From Candidatus Accumulibacter sp. UBA704 (GTDB lineage: Bacteria; Pseudomonadota; Gammaproteobacteria; Burkholderiales; Rhodocyclaceae): a DNA stretch of 21,011 nt. How positions within the stretch are numbered: the first letter of the stretch is position 1; each line of letters starts with the position of its first letter. The notes beneath the pieces are model-generated. The model was not told the origin of the DNA. It ran no database searches and saw only the letters and a list, made by a program, of their open reading frames with translations. The DNA lies in the NCBI GenBank assembly GCA_002304785.1, contig DBMG01000048.1, forward strand, positions 1-21,011, given 5' to 3'. The position numbers and the translations under genes are program-made. Positions 8,046 through 15,024 of this stretch are shown here, one piece after another.

Positions 8046-8064
8046 AAAGGCAAAAACCGCCTTT
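8046..8064 (+). other. Small intergenic hairpin between the two Gfo/Idh genes
   Basis: AAAGGC (8046-8051) and GCCTTT (8059-8064) form a perfect 6-bp stem with a 7-base loop in the 58-bp gap. No T-run follows directly, so it is unlikely to be an effective terminator. It may tune expression of the second gene or may be incidental. Confidence 0.3.
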
Positions 8065-8092
8065 CAGTCGTCGTCTTTAGGAAGGGAGAACC

Positions 8093-9118
8093 ATGGGCAG
8101 CGGGCCACAATTGAGGTTCGGCGTGATCGGCATCGATCACCGACATATCTACGATCAGGTCAGCAGTCTGCTCGGCATCGGCGCGGAATGCGCCGGCTAC
8201 TGGACTCATGATGGCGACGTGCGCACGCTGGAAGGGTTTGTCGAGCGTTTTCCCGCGATCCCGAGAGTGGATGATCGCCGGCGCTTGCTCGAAGACGCGA
8301 GCGTCCAACTGATCACCTGCGCCGCCATCCCCTGCCAACGCGCCGCATTTGCCATCGAAGCAATGCGCCACGGCAAGGACTTCATGGCCGACAAGCCCGG
8401 CGTGACGACATTCGGGCAACTGGAAGAGGTTCGGCGCGTCCAGCGTGAGACAGGACGAATCTTCTCGGTCAATTTTACCGAACGCTTCGAGGTCCGCGCC
8501 GTGACCCGGGCAACTGAACTGGTGCGCGCAGGCGCCATCGGCCGGGTCCTGCAGACCGTCGGCCTGGGGCCGCATCGTCTGAACCGTGATCTGCGTCCGG
8601 CATGGTTCTTCGACCCGCAGGCCTACGGAGGCATCCTCGTCGACATCGCATCGCACCAGATCGACCAGTTCCTGCATTTTTCCGGCGCCGACGACGCCAC
8701 CATCGTGCTTTCCCGTGCCGGCAATCTTGCCCATCCCGACACGCCCGGTTTTCAGGATTTCGGAGAGATCGCCCTGTCTCACGGAACCAGCAGCGGTTAC
8801 ATACGGGTGGACTGGTTCACACCCGACGGGCTCGCCACCTGGGGAGACGGGCGCCTGACCATTCTTGGCACCGAGGGATACATCGAATTGCGCAAGTACA
8901 TCGACATTGCCGGGCGGCCGGGCAAGGACCACCTGTTCCTGGTGAATAACGAAGGCACCCGCTACCTCGACTGCTCTTCGGCGCCACTCCCCTATTACAC
9001 CGACCTTCGCCAGGACATTTTCGAACGCACCGAGAGCGCCATGAGCCAGGCTCATTGCTTCAAGGTCTGCGAACTTGCGCTGAGGGCGCAGGCGCAGGCT
9101 GACGTGATTCGTCCCTGA
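8093..9118 (+). CDS. Gfo/Idh/MocA-family oxidoreductase (second, divergent copy)
   Basis: Oxidoreductase-like protein of 341 aa with a Rossmann N-terminus (LRFGVIGIDHRHIYDQ) and a C-terminal domain containing GGILVDIASHQIDQFLHF. It is not a duplicate of its neighbour. The canonical GxGxxG is replaced by GVIGIDHRH, and the EKP motif by ADKPG (99-103; the Lys is kept at 101). The HxH sequence near the nucleotide loop recurs in a subset of the family. A strong GGAAGGGAG precedes the ATG. It is probably the last gene of the transporter-catabolic transcript. It could be an active dehydrogenase or a lyase/isomerase-like member. Function is inferred only at family level. Confidence 0.85.
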   Translation: MGSGPQLRFGVIGIDHRHIYDQVSSLLGIGAECAGYWTHDGDVRTLEGFVERFPAIPRVDDRRRLLEDASVQLITCAAIPCQRAAFAIEAMRHGKDFMADKPGVTTFGQLEEVRRVQRETGRIFSVNFTERFEVRAVTRATELVRAGAIGRVLQTVGLGPHRLNRDLRPAWFFDPQAYGGILVDIASHQIDQFLHFSGADDATIVLSRAGNLAHPDTPGFQDFGEIALSHGTSSGYIRVDWFTPDGLATWGDGRLTILGTEGYIELRKYIDIAGRPGKDHLFLVNNEGTRYLDCSSAPLPYYTDLRQDIFERTESAMSQAHCFKVCELALRAQAQADVIRP

Positions 9119-9209
9119 CTTTCCCCGACATCCGACCCAATCGCTGCTCGCGCCCCCTCACATCAAACACTGTGGGAAAATCCGGGCACTGGAAATGTTG
9201 GGGCAGACC

Positions 9210-9680
9210 ATGGATCGCATAGACAAGGAAATTCTCGCGCTGTTGCAGGAGAACGCCGATTTGCCGCTGTCCGAAATCGCGGGGCGCGTGAAGCTTTCCT
9301 CGACGCCCTGCTGGCGTCGAATTCAGCGACTGGAGGAACAAGGATTCATCCGGCGCAAGGTAGCCCTGCTCGACGCGGGCAAACTGAACGTCGGCGTTAC
9401 CGTATTCGTGTTGCTGCGCACCAACCGGCACAATCAGGAATGGTTCGAGAAGTTGCGCTCCATCGTCAGCGGCATTCCCGAAGTCGTCGACTTCTACCGC
9501 ATGAGCGGCACCATTGACTATCTGCTGCGTATCGCCGTTCCCGACATCGCCGCCTACGATGCGGTCTACAAGAAGCTGACCAGCAACATCGAGATCTTCG
9601 AGGTCAGTTCCAGTTTCGCCATGGAAGAAATCAAGCATACGACGGCGCTGCCGCTGGACTACATGAAACTGGAAGGCTGA
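9210..9680 (+). CDS. Lrp/AsnC-family regulator, DecR/CyuR-like
   Basis: Winged-HTH regulator with a C-terminal RAM ligand domain, 156 aa. It begins MDRIDKEILALLQ, has an HTH at about 18-40 (SEIAGRVKLSSTPCWRRIQR), and ends SSFAMEEIKHTTALPL. From memory this closely follows E. coli DecR/CyuR (YbaO), which has TTTPCWKRLKRLE, KVALLDPEKIGLGLTAFV and SSFAMEQIKYTTSLPI. That protein senses cysteine and activates cysteine detoxification genes. The start is taken as ATG 9210 (GGGG six bases upstream; family proteins start at this point), with ATG 9195 as an alternative adding five residues. It is convergent with a CyuA-type cysteine desulfidase 59 bp away, which supports the assignment. Confidence 0.88.
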   Translation: MDRIDKEILALLQENADLPLSEIAGRVKLSSTPCWRRIQRLEEQGFIRRKVALLDAGKLNVGVTVFVLLRTNRHNQEWFEKLRSIVSGIPEVVDFYRMSGTIDYLLRIAVPDIAAYDAVYKKLTSNIEIFEVSSSFAMEEIKHTTALPLDYMKLEG

Positions 9681-9739
9681 CCGCGGCTTTCGCCGATTTC
9701 TCCGGTTCACCTCCGCAAGCGTCACACTTCGGTCGACCG

Positions 9740-11032
9740 TCAGCAGAACTTGCCCACGATGATCTCGACGATCTGTCGATCGGTATGTCGCATGCTGTCG
9801 CTGGCCAAGGCACAGAGATTGGCAATGGAATCGTCGACACTGTCCGCTACGATGCCTTCGTTCCCGCTCACCCGCGAATTGTCCAGCGCCATCAACACCG
9901 CCTTGTACGCCGAGCTGACCGAAGTCGATACCTTCATGGCACAACTGTTGGACGCGCCGTCGCAGATCATCCCGGCCAGATCGCCTATCATGCTGCAAAT
10001 GGCCATGCCCGCCGTCCGATAATCGCCACCGAGCAGCCACGCCATGCCACCCGCCGCACCCATGGCCGCGGTCGTCACGGCGCACAGGGCCGAAAGCCTG
10101 GGCAATTTGCTGTGGATGTAGATGGCCATCAAGTGTGAAAGCACCAGGGCGCGGGCCAGCTTTTCATCGCTGGCGCGCACGTGTTCGGCAACCACGACCA
10201 CCGGAAGAGTTGCCACGATGCCCTGATTGCCGGAACCGGAATTGCTCATCGCCGGCAGGACGGCTCCTCCCATGCGCGCATCGGAGGCGGCGGCGGAACG
10301 CATGACGATGCGCGTTTGCAGATCGTCGGAGAGCAGTCCCGAGACGACGTTGCGCTGCATCGTCGCGCCGACGTGCAATCCGAAATCGCCGCTCATGCCC
10401 TTCTCGGCCAGTCTGCAATTGAGCCGGGCCGCTTCGCGGATGAAGGCGATCTCGGCGAAAGGTACCGATACGGCGAACTCGAACACGTCATGAGCCGTCA
10501 CACCTTCCAGCGAGAACTCAGGAGTGCTGCCGCCCGATTCCGGACCAGTCTGGAACAGGGTTGCACCGTTCTTTTCAATCAGCACGACGCCGGTATGCGA
10601 ATCGACGATGCACACCCTGACCCAGTCATCTCCGCGGGAAAGACGCGCCTCCGAATAGAGCACCGCCGGAACGGCGGCAATTGCGACTTCAACGCGCCCC
10701 TCGGAGAGCATTTTCTTGCCGGCGGCGACTATCTCCGGCGTAAGGTTGCGAAGGACCTCGAGCCCCCCTTCTGGATCGCCGCCGAGCGCGCCCACCGCCG
10801 CGGCGATCGGCAGCCCGACCATGCCTGTTCCCGGCACGGTAACCCCCATTCCGTTCTTCATCAAATTGGCCGAAACCTTCGCATCGATGCGCTCCGGAGC
10901 CGCGCCAAGGTGCTTGGCGGCAATCGCCGAAGCAAGCGCCAGAGAAATCGGTTCGGTGCAGCCCAAGGCGGGCACCACTTCGTGCTTGATAGCCTTCAGG
11001 AAGTCGGGCCAAAGAAGAGTGTGCAGGGTCAA
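9740..11032 (-). CDS. cyuA: L-cysteine desulfidase, CyuA/UPF0597 (serine dehydratase alpha-like)
   Basis: Cytoplasmic enzyme of the UPF0597/YhaM family that degrades L-cysteine to pyruvate, ammonia and sulfide and is thought to use a [4Fe-4S] cluster. The product is 430 aa (E. coli protein about 436). Matching blocks are PALGCTEPISLALA (21-34, Cys25), NLMKNGMGVTVPGTGMVGLP, AASDARMGGAVLPAMSNSG, GNQGI, and ICDGASNSCAMKVS (Cys357 and Cys364). Cys206 and Cys317 are further candidates for cluster ligands. The start is TTG at 11032 with AAGGA about 7 bases upstream; the longer ATG frame (11107) adds 25 non-family residues that overlap the promoter. It ends tail to tail with the DecR/CyuR-like gene. 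No cysteine transporter gene is adjacent, unlike E. coli cyuPA. Confidence 0.92.
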   Translation of the reverse strand: MTLHTLLWPDFLKAIKHEVVPALGCTEPISLALASAIAAKHLGAAPERIDAKVSANLMKNGMGVTVPGTGMVGLPIAAAVGALGGDPEGGLEVLRNLTPEIVAAGKKMLSEGRVEVAIAAVPAVLYSEARLSRGDDWVRVCIVDSHTGVVLIEKNGATLFQTGPESGGSTPEFSLEGVTAHDVFEFAVSVPFAEIAFIREAARLNCRLAEKGMSGDFGLHVGATMQRNVVSGLLSDDLQTRIVMRSAAASDARMGGAVLPAMSNSGSGNQGIVATLPVVVVAEHVRASDEKLARALVLSHLMAIYIHSKLPRLSALCAVTTAAMGAAGGMAWLLGGDYRTAGMAICSMIGDLAGMICDGASNSCAMKVSTSVSSAYKAVLMALDNSRVSGNEGIVADSVDDSIANLCALASDSMRHTDRQIVEIIVGKFC

Positions 11033-11088
11033 TTTACGTTCCTTAACAAGGTGACGGCAACGAATCAAAACGCAAGGTGATGTGGTAA

Positions 11089-11156
11089 ATAATACCCCGT
11101 AAAACATATTTTAAGGCATAAATTTATCCAAAATAACTACATAAAGCAAGTTTATG
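11089..11156 (-). promoter_or_regulatory. AT-rich cyuA promoter region with two inverted repeats
   Basis: On the minus strand TATTAT (11089-11094) is a good -10 (5 of 6) without a convincing -35, as expected of an activator-dependent promoter. Upstream lie ATAAATTTAT (11118-11127, perfect palindrome) and CATAAA-N5-TTTATG (11140-11156, perfect inverted repeat). Both share the CATAAA/TTTAT half-site. Their centres fall near -40 and -66 of the predicted start. They are candidate sites for the neighbouring Lrp-type regulator; no binding consensus was checked. Confidence 0.45.
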
Positions 11157-11498
11157 CTCACAGAACACATCGTTGCGATAACCTGAGCCAAAAACCACTC
11201 ACTTCCGCGCTCTTTGGAGAAATATTTCCCTCCTTAACCGTTTTTTTACGCAAGCCATTACCGCCAATTCGAGAAAACTTCGTAGCACAGACACCCAGCG
11301 AACGGACTGAACGACCTCGAACCGTGGCGCGATCATCGAAGACTCCGCAGGAGGACTCCGTAGTTCCCGCAATTAGTTGCGCAAATTACGGATGCACAAA
11401 CCGCCTGTGCTTTGGGAACATCTGGCCAGTTCATGACCGGTACGTCGCGCTTCGCGCCGAAGTCCGCTCAAGGCCAACAAGCGCATAAGGAAATTGGA
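11157..11498. other. Long non-coding gap upstream of the chemotaxis cluster
   Basis: The gene-free stretch between cyuA and the Hpt gene is 466 bp overall. Its first part is the AT-rich cyuA promoter. The rest should hold the chemotaxis cluster promoter, but I found no convincing sigma-70, sigma-28 or sigma-54 pair. It contains a direct repeat, ACTCCGCAG (11342-11350) and ACTCCGTAG (11355-11363), and the inverted repeat CGCAA-TTAG-TTGCG (11368-11381). No coding potential beyond short chance frames was seen. Confidence 0.5.
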
Positions 11499-11897
11499 AT
11501 GACCGAGCATTACATCGAGACGACAATTGCAGACGAGAGCACGTCCGCACTGGCGATCCGTGGAATTCGCTACAAGGAGGCGCTCGCCCGGTTCGCCGGT
11601 GACGGCAAGCGCTACAGGCACTGGCTCACCGAATTCATCAGCCACGGCCCCACCGCGACCGCGCAGGTCCGCGAAGCCCTGACCAAAGGCACGCAGGAAG
11701 CGGCTCTCGGCCTGGTTCACACGCTCAAGGGAAGAGCCGGAATGCTGGGCATGGTCGAAATCCATTCAATTGCGGCATCGCTGGAATTGAGCCTGAAGAA
11801 CCATGAACCCACGGTTATATGGCTGGAAGAACTCGAACGTACCGTGGCCGAAATGAGTCAGGCGATTGCTGCAGTGTTGGGCCGCCCGGACGCCTGA
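11499..11897 (+). CDS. Single-domain histidine phosphotransfer (Hpt) protein
   Basis: Small cytoplasmic phosphotransfer protein, 132 aa. The Hpt core is all-helical with the phospho-accepting His74 in LVHTLKGRAGMLG, the standard HTLKG motif. There is no kinase or receiver domain attached. The start is ATG 11499 with AAGGA upstream; a longer in-frame ATG at 11412 adds low-complexity non-family sequence. It is the first gene of the chemotaxis cluster and lies 65 bp before a response regulator, so a His-to-Asp exchange between the two, with input from CheA or an orphan kinase, is plausible. Partner identity is inference. Confidence 0.85.
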   Translation: MTEHYIETTIADESTSALAIRGIRYKEALARFAGDGKRYRHWLTEFISHGPTATAQVREALTKGTQEAALGLVHTLKGRAGMLGMVEIHSIAASLELSLKNHEPTVIWLEELERTVAEMSQAIAAVLGRPDA

Positions 11898-11962
11898 GCC
11901 GGGCACCAGACAGAGAACAGGGTTAATTCGGAAAGCACCTCAACGGAAATCTGGAAAGAATC

Positions 11963-13069
11963 ATGAGCCAATCCTTCAAGGTATACGCCGTCGATGACGA
12001 CCCGCTCGTCCTCGACATCATCCAGACCATCCTCGAACCGGACTGCCGGATCAACACCTTTGAAAGTGCGGAAGCGTGCTGGGAAGCACTGGAAAGCGAC
12101 AAACCGGATCTCTTCTTTCTGGACGTCAACCTGCCCGGGATGAACGGCTTCACGCTTTGCCGCAAGATCAAGGAAAACTCCGAACTTTGCGCCACACCGG
12201 TGATCTTCGTATCGGGCCACGACACCATTGAGGAACGCATCCAGGGTTACGACGCCGGCGGCGACGATTTCATCGTCAAACCGTTCGAGCCCGAAGAACT
12301 CCTGCGCAAGCTGAAAGTGGCACAGAACATGGTTCTGAGTTGCCGATTGCTGACCGAGCAGATCAGGGAGGCCGAGCAACTTTCCTCGCTGGTCATGGCC
12401 AGCATGGATGAAACTGGCATCCTCCTGCAGTTCATGAGCAAGCTGATCGCCATGGAAAGCGCCGGCGAAATCGGCGAAGGCCTGCTGGAGTTGCTCCGCC
12501 GCTACCGGCTCGAAGGCGTCGTACAGACCCGCAGCAGCGGCGAGACCCTGACCGTCAGCGCCGCCGGCACCAACCTGCCGCTCGAGGAGTCCATCATCGA
12601 GCATGTTCGCCATCAGGGCCGGATATTCGAGTTCAGCCGGCGCAGCGTGCACAACTTCGAGCGCGTTACCCTGATGATCAACAACCTGCCTCTCGAGGAC
12701 CCAGACTTTTGCGGACGGCTGCGCGATCATCTCTCGGTCGCCGCGCAAGGCGCCGATTCCCGGCTCAAGGCGCTCCAGTCTGAAAACGGAATTCACTCGG
12801 CACTGGCCAGCGTCGGCCACACGCTCATGGAACTGCGAGACGCTCACCAGCGCAACGCCGCGGACAGCACTGTGCTGATCACTGCGTTACAGGACACATT
12901 GTTGAATTCATTCTACAAACTCGGGCTGACGGACAATCAGGAGAAATTCCTGCAAAACATGGTTGGCGATTTCATGACCCGCATGGCGGAACTCCTGAAT
13001 CGCGGATTGCACACGCAAGAAACACTGCAGAGGCTGAACGACCGGCTCGAGCAATTGCGCAACTGCTGA
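11963..13069 (+). CDS. Response regulator with unassigned C-terminal output module
   Basis: 368 aa. Residues 1-125 are a complete receiver: acidic pocket DDD (11-13), phospho-accepting Asp54 (FFLDVNLPGMNG), Ser84 in VIFVSGHD, and Lys106 in IVKPFEP. The remaining 240 residues contain no DNA-binding, GGDEF, EAL or HD signature that I recognise. Residues of about 130-280 are compatible with a GAF-like fold (LEGVVQTRSSGETLTVSAAG, then a strand-rich segment and the helix DHLSVAAQGADSRLKAL). The end (290-368) is predicted helical and coiled-coil-like (DFMTRMAELLNRGLHTQETL). The protein is likely a partner of the upstream Hpt protein. The receiver call is secure; the GAF-like suggestion is tentative. 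Confidence 0.82.
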   Translation: MSQSFKVYAVDDDPLVLDIIQTILEPDCRINTFESAEACWEALESDKPDLFFLDVNLPGMNGFTLCRKIKENSELCATPVIFVSGHDTIEERIQGYDAGGDDFIVKPFEPEELLRKLKVAQNMVLSCRLLTEQIREAEQLSSLVMASMDETGILLQFMSKLIAMESAGEIGEGLLELLRRYRLEGVVQTRSSGETLTVSAAGTNLPLEESIIEHVRHQGRIFEFSRRSVHNFERVTLMINNLPLEDPDFCGRLRDHLSVAAQGADSRLKALQSENGIHSALASVGHTLMELRDAHQRNAADSTVLITALQDTLLNSFYKLGLTDNQEKFLQNMVGDFMTRMAELLNRGLHTQETLQRLNDRLEQLRNC

Positions 13070-13088
13070 CCGCCCCTGGAAACCAGCA

Positions 13089-13682
13089 GTGGACTACGCC
13101 AGCCTTCCTCCGCGGGAGATCGAACGCCACGCCAGAAACATCCATCCGGGTGCTTGGGCAGTCGAAGACCGACAACCATTATCGACGCTGCTCGGTTCAT
13201 GCGTGGCAGTCTGCCTGTTCGACCCGCAACTGAAGATCGGCGGCATCAACCACTTCATGCTGCCGGACATGGGACGCGCCAGGAATAGCGACGTCGATTC
13301 GCTTTTGTCCGGCAACTTCGCCATGGAAGCGCTGCTCAACGCCCTGCTCGGCAAGGGCGCAAAAAAGGTCCGGCTGCAGGCCAAGGCATTCGGTGGCGGC
13401 ACAATCATCGACTCGGGAGAAGGGGCGCCAAGCATCGGCATGCGAAACGCCGGGTTCGCCAAGGAATGGCTGGCGCGCGAAGGGATTCCGCTGGTTTCTT
13501 CCGATTTCCTCGGCCCGTGGTCGCGCAAGATCATCTTTCTCCCCTCCTGCGGCGAAGCTTTCTGCAAACGCATGGTGACCAACATGGCCACCGCCGATGT
13601 CATCGCCCGTGAGGAGCGGGCCTATGCCGAAACACTGCTGCGCAAAACCGCCACCGCCGACAAGAAGATCGAACTGTTCTGA
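13089..13682 (+). CDS. cheD: Chemoreceptor glutamine deamidase CheD (first copy)
   Basis: CheD deamidates glutamines on chemoreceptors and in some bacteria interacts with CheC or other partners. The product is 197 aa and keeps the catalytic triad in LSTLLGSCVAVCLFD (Thr33, Cys38) and GGINHFML (His55), plus the LQAKAFGGG region. The C-terminus is about 25-30 residues longer than in the second copy and ends KKIELF. The start is GTG at 13089, 19 bp after the preceding stop, with only a weak TGGAA upstream. Its TGA shares one base with the cheR ATG, so the two are translationally coupled. Percent identity to the second copy is visibly low outside the motifs, which argues for two distinct subfamilies rather than a recent duplication. 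Confidence 0.9.
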   Translation: MDYASLPPREIERHARNIHPGAWAVEDRQPLSTLLGSCVAVCLFDPQLKIGGINHFMLPDMGRARNSDVDSLLSGNFAMEALLNALLGKGAKKVRLQAKAFGGGTIIDSGEGAPSIGMRNAGFAKEWLAREGIPLVSSDFLGPWSRKIIFLPSCGEAFCKRMVTNMATADVIAREERAYAETLLRKTATADKKIELF

Positions 13683-14506
13683 TGGACGAAATATCGATGG
13701 AAGAGATACGGATCACTTCCCAGGAATTCGCGCTCTTCCAGCGCCTGATCTACAAGATCGCCGGGATCAGCCTCAATGACACGAAACGGGAACTCCTGGT
13801 CGGACGCCTGGCAAAACGCCTGCGTCACCATTCGTTGACGAGTTTTTCCAGCTACTACCGCATGCTGGCCACTGGAGATCACCCGCAAGAACTGCAGATC
13901 ATGGTGGATCTGCTGACCACCAACGAAACATATTTCTTTCGCGAGCCTGGACACTTCGCTTTCGTGCGCGACGAAATCATCCCCCGGCACAAGGGCCCAT
14001 CAGCCTTTCGCGTATGGAGTGCCGCCAGTTCCAGCGGCGAAGAACCGTATTCGATCGCCATGCTGCTGGCCGACACGCTCGGCGAAGCCCCATGGGAAGT
14101 CGTCGGATCGGACATCTGCACCAAGGTCCTCGCCCGGGCGGTCACCGGACATTACGCTCTGGCGCGCACGGAGGGCATCCCGTCCGAATATATGCGCAAG
14201 TACTGCCTGAAGGGCGTTCGCGACCAGGCCGGGACATTCCTCATGGCACCGGAGCTGCGCCAGCGCACCAGTTTCCGCCAGATCAACCTGATGCAGCCGG
14301 TCGACGCCGGCATCGGGGAATTCGATGTCGTATTTCTGCGCAACGTGATGATCTATTTCGATCATCCGACGAAGGCTCGGGTAGTGCACAACCTGCTGCC
14401 TCGCATGAAACCGGGCGGGTATCTAATCATCGGACACTCGGAAACGCTCAACGGCATCACCGACAACGTCATGACCGTGCGCCCGACCATCTACCGCAAG
14501 CCATGA
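13682..14506 (+). CDS. cheR: Chemoreceptor methyltransferase CheR
   Basis: SAM-dependent methyltransferase that methylates receptor glutamates for adaptation, 274 aa. The N-terminal helical CheR_N domain (to about residue 75) contains LVGRLAKRLRHHSLTSFSSY. The catalytic domain has TTNETYFFREP, the SAM loop VWSAASSSGEEPYSIA, and VVFLRNVMIYFD followed by KPGGYLIIGHSETL, all standard. There is no extra TPR. The start codon overlaps the cheD stop by one base and the stop overlaps the second cheD start by four (ATGA). Placement between two cheD genes is unusual. Confidence 0.96.
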   Translation: MDEISMEEIRITSQEFALFQRLIYKIAGISLNDTKRELLVGRLAKRLRHHSLTSFSSYYRMLATGDHPQELQIMVDLLTTNETYFFREPGHFAFVRDEIIPRHKGPSAFRVWSAASSSGEEPYSIAMLLADTLGEAPWEVVGSDICTKVLARAVTGHYALARTEGIPSEYMRKYCLKGVRDQAGTFLMAPELRQRTSFRQINLMQPVDAGIGEFDVVFLRNVMIYFDHPTKARVVHNLLPRMKPGGYLIIGHSETLNGITDNVMTVRPTIYRKP

Positions 14507-15024
14507 CAGCCTTTTGCCCGCAACCGCAGGCGATCAAATCCGTCGTCCTCAAGTCCGGCGATTTCCATTTCGGCTATGGCCCCACCCGGATCTCCACGCT
14601 GCTCGGTTCCTGCGTATCCATCACACTCTGGCACCCGCGCCGGAGGATCGGCGGCATGTGCCACTACATGCTCACTGATAGGCGGCGCCCACCCGGCATG
14701 CCCCCGGACGGGCGCTACGCCAACGAAGCCTTCGAACTGTTCCTGCAGCACGTCGCCCGGGAAGCCACGATCCCGCCTGAATACCAGGCGAAGCTGTTTG
14801 GCGGCGCCCGCATGTTCGACAACAGTGACGATGGACGGATCGACATTGGGGCGCAGAACATCGAATACGGCCTAAAACTCCTGGACGAGCACGGCATTAC
14901 GGTGATGTCCAGCCACGTCGGCGGCAGCGGCAGGCGCAAGCTGCATTTCGACCTGTGGAGCGGCGAAGTCTGGCTGGCGTTTCCGGAAGGCGAAGGTGCC
15001 CGAACCAGCAAGCGGGGGCCATGA
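14503..15024 (+). CDS. cheD: Chemoreceptor glutamine deamidase CheD (second copy)
   Basis: 173 aa. The triad is preserved: Thr32 and Cys37 in ISTLLGSCVSITLWHP, and His54 in GGMCHYML. Further CheD features are YANEAFELFLQ, YQAKLFGGARMF, IGAQNIEYGLKLL and LHFDLWSGEVW. The start is ATG 14503, overlapping the cheR stop as ATGA; the same frame is open far upstream but only within cheR. The stop overlaps the cheB ATG in the same way. It is closer to the compact CheD form than the first copy, and both keep catalytic residues, so both may be active on different receptors. Confidence 0.92.
   Translation: MTAFCPQPQAIKSVVLKSGDFHFGYGPTRISTLLGSCVSITLWHPRRRIGGMCHYMLTDRRRPPGMPPDGRYANEAFELFLQHVAREATIPPEYQAKLFGGARMFDNSDDGRIDIGAQNIEYGLKLLDEHGITVMSSHVGGSGRRKLHFDLWSGEVWLAFPEGEGARTSKRGP

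Noticed and set aside
9060..10085. 341-aa minus-strand open frame opposite the Lrp-type gene
   Set aside because: It also overlaps the 3' part of cyuA on the same strand in another frame. Both real genes have unmistakable family sequence.
11392..11436. 14-codon frame in the gap before the Hpt gene, near an AGGAGG
   Set aside because: The AGGAGG at about 11349-11354 is nearly 40 bases from the ATG, and nothing else supports translation.
14014..14502. Upstream extension of the second cheD frame inside cheR
   Set aside because: The frame is open by chance in GC-rich DNA. CheD homology begins at ATG 14503, which overlaps the cheR stop in the ATGA manner seen throughout the block.
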